DNA from: Manduca sexta
Taxonomy: Eukaryota > Arthropoda > Insecta > Lepidoptera > Sphingidae
NCBI RefSeq assembly: GCF_014839805.1
Contig: NC_051119.1
Location: forward strand, 1,552,743 to 1,616,742
Length of the DNA: 64,000 bases
Direction: 5' to 3'
The translations under genes and the position numbers were made by a program. Numbering within the stretch: the first letter of the stretch is position 1; the number at the start of each line of letters is the position of its first letter. Shown piece after piece: positions 1 through 11,000 of the stretch. The notes under the pieces are model-generated. The model was not told where the DNA came from. It ran no database searches and was given only the letters and a program-made list of their open reading frames with translations.

Positions 1-298
1 AGTATCCGTACTCTGAAATCGAACCTGCGACTTCCTTCATACCACTCAGATTAGTCACTCGCAAAGTTATCGGAAGTAACTTATAAATGTTGCAATGAAT
101 AAATGACTTGAATACCTACTCACTTCGCAAGTTTTATATACCGTGTTACATTCCATTTTGTTTGCAACACTGCAAAATATCTCGGATCACACAAAAAATA
201 AGGAAAACATGTCGATAAATAACACTAATATTTGCGCATGAATACTTTTACTTAAAAACACCACGTCGACTAAAGGATAAACGATTAAGGACACTTAC
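1..298 (-). other. Start of intron 1 of the LHFPL-like gene
   Basis: This AT-rich sequence lies directly downstream (minus-strand sense) of the splice donor. No further exon is visible in it. Confidence 0.7.
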
Positions 299-695
299 CG
301 GATAATAGTTGAAGCCAGCCGCAGATGTGGAACACCGTCGTCGACTGGCAAAAGAACAGTAGCATGGCACAGATTGTAAACAGGGCCAGAGCGACCGCTG
401 CACCCACTAACACCGTGGCGATTTTGAAAACGAACCCGTTTATCGAAAGGAAATCGTCCAGCCGCCCTTTACAGTCCTCTAACTCATCCGCCCTGCATAT
501 CTGCCACAAACCAAACTTCCTTGGATATTCCGTCTCCAAATCCCCAATCCATTCTGGAGTCACAAAGGCAACAACGCTTATAATCGCGTAGCATATCGTA
601 AATATCGCCCAAAGCACGCCTATAGCTTTCGAATTACGAACGTAGTTGGTCGCGTAAAGGTGCGATGAATCGACGTACTCGATTTTGGAACCCAT
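299..695 (-). CDS. LHFPL-family tetraspan membrane protein, first coding exon (partial gene)
   Basis: Reading leftwards from the ATG at 695, the exon encodes about 132 residues and ends at a consensus donor (CCG|GTAAGT in minus-strand sense, GT at 298-297). The N-terminal stretch with NYVRNSKAIGVLWAIFTIC is the hallmark start of LHFPL3/4/5-type proteins (Tmhs in Drosophila is the LHFPL5 relative). Transmembrane segment 1 is about residues 23-46. It is followed by an extracellular loop with WIGD and FGLWQIC, the family's GLW-C motif. Transmembrane segment 2 is about residues 91-117, and the exon ends in the conserved TVFHICGWLQL. Two of the four expected transmembrane helices are therefore present; the rest must lie to the left, outside the window. 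Known members are auxiliary membrane proteins of mechanotransduction channels (LHFPL5) or GABA-A receptors (LHFPL4). Which subtype this is cannot be settled from one exon. Confidence 0.9.
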
Positions 696-1946
696 TTTTT
701 ATCTTTATTATATTTTACACTTCACTATAAACACTTTTGTCAGCACATTGTTCGTCAGATGCAGTTTGAGAGCCCGTTTGGTATCATTTCACAGTTTTCT
801 TGATTGCAAACAGTTCGAGGACGCGGGAGACACGACGCGGAACGAAGGAAACTAAAACACAACACTCAAGCAGCAGTCAAGACAACCTCTCGCCGCGCGC
901 CATTCCGACACGACTAGGTGGGGATAAGTAATCAAGTTGCAAGTTTGACCTATTGCCTTTAAATTCTTACTTTATTTTACGTTTACTTTTATAGTCTTGT
1001 GTTTTTGAATTGAAATAACAAAGTGTGTCATGGCGCAATGAAGCAATACAGATAAAATAAATGACTTGGTGTAAAAGTAACAAAAAATGAATGTAAACAA
1101 AAGTACGCCAGAAAGCTTGAAGGACTAAAGGGAATTCGGTGTACATAGCGACATCTGGTGAATCATGAACAAAATTTCTTTCGGGGTACAACGCCATCTT
1201 TGGTTTATTTGAAACCTTCATTTTCATAGTCTACTCCATAACGAGATGTCGGTACTTGCTACAATCCGCGTTTTCCAAAGTATGAACCTTCTTTTTTTAG
1301 ATATTTATGTGAGAAAAAGGGTCCGAGTGTTGCTAAAATAAATTTAGAATCTCCAGTGTCTTCATAAATGCAATATTGACATACTACTATGGAGCTTTTC
1401 CATTCATTGAGCTTTATGAACTCATATATTGTGCTCTTTATTTAATAATAAATCCATAATACATTTCCAGCGAAACACTTTCACTACATTTATATAATTC
1501 GATATTTATGAAATTCGAACAAGTATGTAACCAAATTTTATTAGGAAAATTACGATTTTATTGGTAGCATTGGCAACTGGATGACTGACAATCAATAAAT
1601 GTCAAACATGTGTTTGAAACATGTGTTACAAGTTAATTTTTAATTTTTTAAGCATAGAATAAGATCAGAAAAAGATAACTCATATTTATAACATCTTAGT
1701 GGGAAAGAGATGCAATGCTTGTAATTCCTAACATTTGATATTTTTATGCAGTTGTGTTTAGTGCGTTTACAGTTGGAAGTGGAACAATTATTGATAGTTG
1801 ATGGGTACTTCGGAAGGCTTATTTTATCTAGAAAATAATACATTTTATTAGGTTTTCCGTTTATACGATGACTAATAGTGTTGTGATTTTGTTACATTTC
1901 TTTTGTGATAATAGTGATTGCGAAAAGTTTGTTTATAGTGTTTAAA
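696..1946. promoter_or_regulatory. Head-to-head intergenic region between LHFPL-like and RPS6KC1-like genes
   Basis: The two genes diverge from this 1.25-kb interval. The part at about 760-920 is richer in CpG (GACGCGGGAGACACGACGCGG, then CTCGCCGCGCGCC) and probably holds the LHFPL promoter and 5'UTR. The part at about 1850-1946 is AT-rich and must include 5'UTR of the RPS6KC1-like gene. An in-frame TGA at 1884-1886 upstream of its ATG supports the chosen start. No clear TATA box was identified for either gene. The stretch 960-1850 shows no convincing coding potential. Confidence 0.5.
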
Positions 1947-2039
1947 ATGGCATCGAAAGACAAATGGGTTCGCCGGTTTTCCGTCGACGAGACCGCAAAA
2001 CATAAGAATGGATTTACTATATATAAAATAACTTCAGTG
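1947..2039 (+). CDS. RPS6KC1: RPS6KC1-like exon 1 (start of PX domain)
   Basis: It encodes 31 residues starting MASKDKWVRRFSVDET and ending KITSV at the donor GTAAGG, phase 0. The KWVRRFSVDETAKHKNGFTIY stretch is the first beta strands of the PX domain. The start codon has an upstream in-frame TGA (1884). Confidence 0.92.
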
Positions 2040-5000
2040 GTAAGGCTTTGTTTCTATATGACCTAATATTGTGTCATTATAACTTGTAGTGACCTACTGG
2101 CAATAGTTTTTACAGAATATAAATCATTTAGGTCGAGAATTTTCCTGCTTTTATTCAATTTGTGCAATTAGGAAATATTAACTCAAATACTGATTAATTC
2201 TGTAATGTTCTGTTGTAGCTAGTTATCTTTGTGCATAGTTTGCTCATTGGAGTCAGTATATAAGGTATTGAGAAACTTAACTGTAACAAAATCAACAATG
2301 GAACTCCTGTTTAGGGTATAGTAATCAGTATACCAATAAGATTCATGTAATTAGAATTTCATATGTCGTTATGATTCATGATATAAAGTTGTGCAATACA
2401 ACAGTCAGTAAAATATTAAGTTTTTATCTGGTATTTCCCCTGGCATATTGATGTGTTAGGAAATTATTTTTTTTAAGTATGAACAGGTGCGAATAATGTA
2501 AAGTGGAAAATTATTAGTGGACACTTGTTGGTCCTTGACTAAGGCTCCTTTCTCTACATTTAGCTCATAAAAGTACTATATTAAAAGAAAATTAAAACAA
2601 GCTTTCATTTAAGTGGTATAAAAAGAAAAAAATAACCTTTAAATTGAATCTATCTTTGTTTTATATCATGAAGAGGTAAAAGTTGTTGAGAGATTTACTT
2701 TGTGTAAATAGTAGTAGTGGATATTTATTGCTGAACTTGATCTTGATACTTCTACAATATTATGAGTATCAAATTAAAGTATTTGTTTAGGAATATTAAT
2801 AGTAAAAACATTTTTAAGCAGGTTTTTATTTAAATGCTCTAAAAAGATAACAAAAGTTAAATAGTTTTCAAAATCTATGAAAAACTCAAAAATGATTTAA
2901 AATATTATACTGGATACTTATTTAGGAGTTAGTGACTAATACAATTGATCCCTAAGTTGGATATGTTATATTTATGTTAAAAGTTTTTATTTTTTCTTTT
3001 TTGTGTTGGTAATAAGAAATAGACTGCCCTGGACATATAGTTATATTGCGCACTTCTGTCTACTCCTGAAAAGGGATAAAGCATAATGCTATGTATGTAT
3101 GTATGAAATAAGAAATGGACCTAACAAAACTCAGCACAAAAGACTACTGAAAAGTGTCAGGAAAGCAAATTCACAATCCTAGTATTTTCAATTTAAGAAC
3201 TAGCTCCCTTACTCATAGACATTATTTATCTAAGGACAGAGCTTTGCTGTGATAACAAGTCTGTTTCTCAATGCTGTCGGAATGGCAGCCTTCGCAGTGC
3301 CTGGATATAGGGCCGTTGTGATTGGCTAATATTGAGATACAACTTGAATCTGGTTGGCTGTCAGATAAACGAAGCAGAGAAACAGATTTGTTATCACAGC
3401 AATGCTCCGTCCTAGATAAATAACCTCTATGAATAAGTTATTACATTGAATTAAAAAAAAATCTATGCGACTAGTCTGGTGGCATATCCAAGTGGGTTAA
3501 TAACTGACAGTACTGAGGTAACATAAAAAAAATACATATCAAATTAAGAACTCCCTTCACTTTTTTTAATTTGCTTAATAATAAGTAAGATGAATTTTTG
3601 ATTGGTTCCTTTTGGGGTTCTATACTTCCAAAGGGACCCTTATAGGATCATTTTGTTGTCTGTCTACCTGTCTATCAAGACAGCAACATGTAGTAGTATC
3701 AACTTCTAATTTATATCAAATACTAGGTCCATGGTCTCTTTCAACTATGAAAGAATCATACTTTGAAGTTCATGTCGCATACTTTGCGATTTGGCAATTA
3801 GATCAAAGAATATAGGATACTTCCTGGTGACCTAGAATCATAAAGTTTTTCAAAAAGCAATGTCTTATGCCGCATGTCTTATATAACGAAAAACTCTGAA
3901 AACAATAAATGTGTATTTTAATAACAAGAAAAGGCGAATATTCTTTTATAAATTTATTATATATGGTAGGTGCAATAACAGTGTGTAGGGATCAAATAAT
4001 TAAGTTCGTCAAGTTTTCAATTAGACATGCTCTTATCTATAAATTTGTACAGAATCCTCAGTGCGCAAGTTCAACTCACTTGTCCAGTTTTCCTTTTTAT
4101 CGTATTAATTTGTCAATGAGATCTATTTAATTGGTTACATTATCAATTTAAAAATGGTATAATGTTGCTGTTCATGACTGCAGCTGTTTCCCATCTCGTC
4201 CCCGGAGGCAGTGACGCTGGTGTCGGTGTGGAAGCGGTACAGCGATGTGCAGCGCCTGCACAAGAGCATGCGTTCGTTGCACGCGGGCCTGCATCTACGT
4301 GGCACCTTCCCCACCCTGCCCAACTACAGCTACTTCAAGAGGTTTCAGCGAGAGGTGATACAGACAACAATATATATTGATTGATATAATATGGTGAACA
4401 AAAATAAAAATATGAACCTGTATCTACTTTCCAATTATCCCTTACATTATAGTCTGTGAAGTTTACAAATCAGTAGATTTATTAAAAGAAGATATTAACA
4501 TAGTACATATTATTTTCATGTTGAACTAAATAACTGCCTACACTACAATAAGTATATCACACAATTCTAAAGTACATAAGAAAACAATAACATGTACAAT
4601 ATGTTGCCGACATATTAACATAGTGTATGTTTGTTCAGGTGATAGAAGAGCGCGCACGCACTATCAAGGCTCTGCTGGAGTTCGTGGCGGAGCACAGATT
4701 ACTTTTCACCAGCACCGACTTTGTCAACTTCTTACAGGTCAGTGTTGCATAGTACAGGCACGGCTTTGAAGAGTGTAGGGAAACTGGTTACAAAAATTAG
4801 GGTAAACAACTGATTTCCCCTGCCAATTTCCCCTGGGTCTATGAGTAGACTGACCTGAGAGAAACTGAACAAGCTGTTTGCCTCCTGTTACATGGGAGCT
4901 AAATGAGGGTGTTGTACACTTCTGCCTACCACTGAAAAATTGTAAAGGCGTGTGCAATGTGTGTGTTGTGCAGACGGGGTACCCGGAGCCCGAGACGCCG

Positions 5001-8000
5001 CCGCGGGGCGTGATCGCCGCGATCCGCTCGTCGCTGCACCTGCCGCTGCACGACGCGCCACCGCTGGAGTACCAGACGGACGATGATGATGGTGCGTACT
5101 TCCCACACCTACCACCATTGTAGGGTCAACACAATATCGTCCTAGTATGTTGCAGCAAGAACAGATTTTTGCGACATAGGTGCCTGATGTTGGCACGTGA
5201 AGTCCAGACCGAGATAAATTATCTAGAGTTGTTTAGTCTGAGATTCAAACCAGTGACTTCCTAGTCCATATTATCTGCTGTTAGACCAAGGAGACAACAA
5301 TATCAACACATTCAAACACAAACATAAACACATATAAAAGTTACACATATTAGCAGTGGGACTAAGAAGATACTATATTGGAACCTAATTGGATAGTCTC
5401 GTAATTTATCTAGATCTTAGTCACAATTCACAGATGAACAACTAAAATTTGTGTTTATTTGGTAAAAAAACACTTGAATTGCCCAAGACTATCTAACAAT
5501 GTCCTGCTGTGCCAGGGGAAGCATAAGCATTTAAAGTCCTGGACAACTTTAGTAGTTACTGTTTATTAATAATCTATCATTAACCAAAAAAATCCATATA
5601 CTTCTTATTAAAAATAATCTATTGTTCCCAGTACCTCCAGAACAAAGCAGCGCAATGGCTAAAGACGAAGTGGACTTCATCTCACAAATACCGATATACG
5701 GCGCGGCGGACGTCGAGATACGCCAGTCTCCAGACAAACCGAAGGTCTCCGACAGCTTCGAGTCTCTCAACTCTCTGGGCAGCATCGACAGCGATCTCTA
5801 CGAAGAGTTGAGCAAGGTGACCATAGACAAGCCCAGGGTGTTGCCAGATTTGATTAACTTCGATGCTCCGTCCACGTCGAGGTTCGAGGATTACCACACC
5901 ATGAGAAGTGAGGGTGATGCGGAGTCGGTCAGTTCGCAGAATTTCGGTGAGTAGAACATTCTGTGGGTGGGTGGTTTTGATTTTATGGCTTTAAATTTAC
6001 ATATGGGTAGGGCTGGTGATTAGTTATAATAAAAGTTTTAATAAAAAAATATTTTTGGTAACTAATAGTTTTTTTTTTTTTTTTTATTTAATTCGATTAA
6101 AATATGTCCATTAAATTTGTGTCGTCAAGGGTTTACTTAACGGATTTTTTTTATTGACCAGCGGCACAATTTTTGTGGGTTCTTGCCAATGGTGTATAAA
6201 TGGTTTATGGCTTACTGCTGCAGTAAATTAGCAAAGTATATGGGGAACGAAAATTAAGAAAAGAACTGAAGAAAAAGTAGGTTTTCAATTTCGAAGAAGA
6301 GAAATATTTACATACCCTTTAGGGCCCTAATGTGTGGATGGCTGATTATTCTCATGCCATTGAATGTATATTCAGTGTGGCAATCAGGAGAATAAAAATT
6401 CCAAGTCAGGGGAGATGGTTGGATAGATTATAGCAAACGATGGTGTATGAGCGTTATGTACCCTATTTTGCGAGGATATAGATGAACTGCTGTAAACAAC
6501 AGTAAAAAGAAATTCCCTTTTTTTATATCACGTACTGTAGTTTATACCTTAAACTATTTTCGGAAAGAGCAACCCAAGAGTGAGTTGCCCGTTGTCGGGT
6601 GGGTCCGGTGTAGTGGTGTCGGTCCGCAGAGCCGGCGAGCGCGTGGGCGGGCTGGCTGCAGGCGGCGGCGCGCGGCGCGGCCGAGCGAGACCACGCGCGC
6701 GCCTTCCACTGCTACAAGGCCGCCATCGAACTCATGCTGCACGCCGCGCAGGGTACGACTCACACCACTCGACACTGTTATACATACAGCTGATCCCGGT
6801 ACACAGTACACAGTACACAGTACACACACACGCGCGCGCCTTCCACTGCTACAAGGCCGCCATCGAACTCATGCTGCACGCCGCGCAGGGTACGACTCAC
6901 ACCACTCGACACTGTTATACATACAGCTGATCCCGGTACACAGTACACAGTACACAGTACACACACACGCGCGCGCCTTCCACTGCTACAAGGCCGCCAT
7001 CGAACTCATGCTGCACGCCGCGCAGGGTACGACTCACACCACTCGACACTGTTATACATACAGCTGATCCCGGTACACAGTACACGGTACACAGTACACA
7101 CACACGCGCGCGCCTTCCACTGCTACAAGGCCGCCATCGAACTCATGCTGCACGCCGCGCAGGGTACGACTCACACCACTCGACACTGTTATACATACAG
7201 CTGATCCCGGTACACAGTACACGGTACACAGTACACACACACGCGCGCGCCTTCCACTGCTACAAGGCCGCCATCGAACTCATGCTGCACGCCGCGCAGG
7301 GTACGACTCACACCACTCGACACTGTTATACATACAGCTGATCCCGGTACACAGTACACGGTACACAGTACACACACACGCGCGCGCCTTCCACTGCTAC
7401 AAGGCCGCCATCGAACTCATGCTGCACGCCGCGCAGGGTACGACTCACACCACTCGACACTGTTATACATACAGCTGATCCCGGTACACAGTACACGGTA
7501 CACAGTACACACACACGCGCGCGCCTTCCACTGCTACAAGGCCGCCATCGAACTCATGCTGCACGCCGCGCAGGGTACGACTCACACCACTCGACACTGT
7601 TATACATACAGCTGATCCCGGTACACAGTACACGGTACACAGTACACACACACGCGCGCGCCTTCCACTGCTACAAGGCCGCCATCGAACTCATGCTGCA
7701 CGCCGCGCAGGGTACGACTCACACCACTCGACACTGTTATACATACAGCTGATCCCGGTACACAGTACACGGTACACAGTACACACACACGCGCGCGCCT
7801 TCCACTGCTACAAGGCCGCCATCGAACTCATGCTGCACGCCGCGCAGGGTAGGCCCCTCGATACTCGCTATTGTTATGCCGGCCTGATTGAAACTAGATA
7901 TTAGAACTGATTCCGGTACACACAGACACGCGCTGTTAATCCCCAAAGGGATAGCCATAAGAGCTATGTCTTTTTGTAAAATATCAACATTGCGTACTAA

Positions 8001-11000
8001 TTTGTGAGTGTTGTGTACTCCTATAACTGGTACACACATCAGAATGTGACCTTACTACTTTTTTGTTATTAACAAGAAATGTGTGTACTGTTGGAGAACC
8101 TTATTTAAATAAATAAATAAAGAGCAACTCATGCACCAACTTTCCGCTGTGCATATATTCTGTCCCATCTTGTGATAGAGGCAAGCCTATCCCCATATCG
8201 AATAAAAAAAAAACAATATCACATTGCCCGTTCCGATGATTGAACCCAAAAATTCAACATTGCAGTCGTACCCTAATACAACTACATCACCGAAGCAGTC
8301 AAATTATTGTTTAGAGTATTTTTTTTTAATGCTACAAAAATTATACCATTAATATTACAAAACGCTAGTTAATTTATATTTCATGTGTGTTAAATTTCCT
8401 TTGGAAATATAAAAATGTGAATTTTGACCAGGAATATGTGCTAAAAAAATTCGTTGACATTATAGTGATATATTTGTATGCAGTGATAATCAGAGATAAT
8501 ATTTTATAAATAGGCCACGGTGTAATCTCGTAATTCTGTTTACCCTTCTGACATATTGGTTAGTCGGAGATTGCTCTTAATATTTAACAATTCACAGAAT
8601 ATCAACAGTCTTGACCCCACCCTAGTGTCTTGTTTCTACTATTCCACAGCTCCTATACGTCGTATTTTAACCAAGAAGGCTATTACATTATAATATCAGC
8701 CCTGAATTATATGCTGTCCCACTGTTGGGCACGGGCCTCCTCTACAACTGAGAGGGATTAGGCCTTAGTCCACCACGCTGTAGTGCGGATTGGTAGACTT
8801 CACACAACCCTCAAAATTCCTATAGAGAACTTCTCAGGTAGGTATCCTCACGATGTTTTCCTTCACCGTTAACACAAGCGATAACACACAAAGAATACGC
8901 ATATAATTTTAGAAAAGTCAGAGTTGTGTCCTTGGGTTTTGACCCTGCGGACATTCATCTCTGCATTTCGTTTCACCCCAACTAGGCTATCGCAGCTTCA
9001 TAATTAGTGTAATTAAATAAAATGTCCTATAGATTTAATAACATTCCTATCCCGACAAGTTTATTTACATCTCTGAATTCCCTTATCCTTATTATGATAT
9101 TAGGAAATTCCAAAAATTATATAAACTGTTGGCCATAAGTTATCAAATACCGTCAGATTGTGACAAATAAGATTTCCTTGTTCTAGTTAAAAATTATATT
9201 ATATTAATTACTTAATCAATTGTCAAAACTGTCCAATGTAATTAATGTAATGTACAGAGTGGCACGAGCGGAGCGGGTGTGGTAGCGTTTTCCTAATAAC
9301 TTTTTAATCTAAATGATTATTAATTCTTTACTATGTATCTCAAATGAATGTTCATGTGAGTACGTATTAATGTGTGGTCTATTTTCGTCTAAGCTTACCT
9401 ACCTAAGCACTACAGAGGAATATTAAAATTCCATCCTCTAAGTAGATTAAATCTCATTGAATATAAGGCCACCCATGTAGGACACACAAATTTATTTACA
9501 ATAAGTAATTTGACGGTTTAGCCAAAAAACTTAGCATCATCCGAGTCCCTAACCCCTGTATAACCTACATCAGCATACCAACCAAAACCCGCGGGGCCTT
9601 CTTCGGCACATACGGGCCCCGGGGTATCATACAATATGATTAAAGCTAAATTGAAAAATTCCCGCCTCCGCTGTCTCTCGTCACTGCGCCCGCGCACTGT
9701 AGATAAGCCGCTGCTATCAATATCTCGGTCAGTCCGACGATACTAGTTGTCAAGTGACCGCGTGCGCAATGGACTTCCTCCATATCTGGCATTATTTACA
9801 ACAACATAACAAAAAAGAAAATGAAACTGAGCGTAAGATATATACAGTTTTTTAACGGGTTTCTGGGAGACAGGGGAATTCCCCTGTCTATTTAGTTTTT
9901 TACTGGTTTTGTTGTTGCTACCTACAGGGGTCGTGTTAGTTAATTAAACTCGTCAATTTGAATGGCCTCAGTATAAGGCAGCCATGATTTTGTTTTAATG
10001 GCGATTTCACAATTTTTTTTTAATATTATGTGTTTTTTTCAGAAATAAATTGATACTTTTGTACTTCATAAAAAACGTAGCGTCTTTCTATTATTCCTTT
10101 ATATTTGTACTATGTACGTGTTTCGGGTATAGTCCAGGATAGTGACTGCACCGTGCCAGGGTATTAAAAGCCCAGGGAACGAAATAAGTAACATGTAAAA
10201 AAATAATAATGCAGTAATAGAACAAATCATACATGTTGACATTTATTCTGGTATCTTTTGTTTACTCAGTTGATTTCACATTAATCGTTGTACACATATA
10301 GTTTCGATCATTCACACATTGGACGTATAAATATTATATTTATTTGCTTTTTGTGCAGTTAGTAGGGTTGCCAAACATCTTATTTTGTGGGGACGTGATC
10401 CAGATTGTAGCATTGTTTTCTGGCAATAATTAAATTATTAGTCCCCTGGATTTAAATTAAGACTTAATTATAGTAAATATATTCTTAACATACGTCGCAA
10501 ATATACTAGATCAGTGGTTCTCAAACTTTTTAAATGACGGAACCCTTTTGGGAAGCAAAATACTTGATGGAACCCTACAATAAAACAATTGTTTTTATAA
10601 GTGTATTTTTTATTAATCAGCATAATAAAAGTACAATGTCACAGTTACTAATTATTATTGAGAGAGGTGTTTTGATTTTTTTTTCTAAATTCTTGCGGAA
10701 CCCCGACAGAGGTATCACGGAACCCCAGGGTTCCGCGGAACACACTTAGAGTATAGCTGTACTAGATTGTTAGATATTAATCCAGTAATCTGCACGTATC
10801 ATAATGTATCGTTCCATTTCCTGGTCGGACAATAGTGAAGGCATTTTTTATGATGAAAACCCTGCTAAAACTCTACAAACCGGATATGTATTACTTGAAT
10901 GAATGCATCGATACAAAACGTGATGTCACTCGTGTTACAATTACCGATAAACATTGTGAAATCGATAAGCGCTAACAAGTTTTAGATTCGTTGTGTTAGA

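Noticed and set aside
6580..7067. Plus-strand ORFs of 116 and 160 residues over the MIT exon
   Set aside because: They run in frames other than the MIT frame, through intronic spacer, and reuse the exon tail only because 137 is not a multiple of three.
6778..8039. A series of identical 62-residue minus-strand ORFs repeated every 137 bp
   Set aside because: They are the antisense of the tandem array; the periodic frame reflects the repeat, not a protein family.
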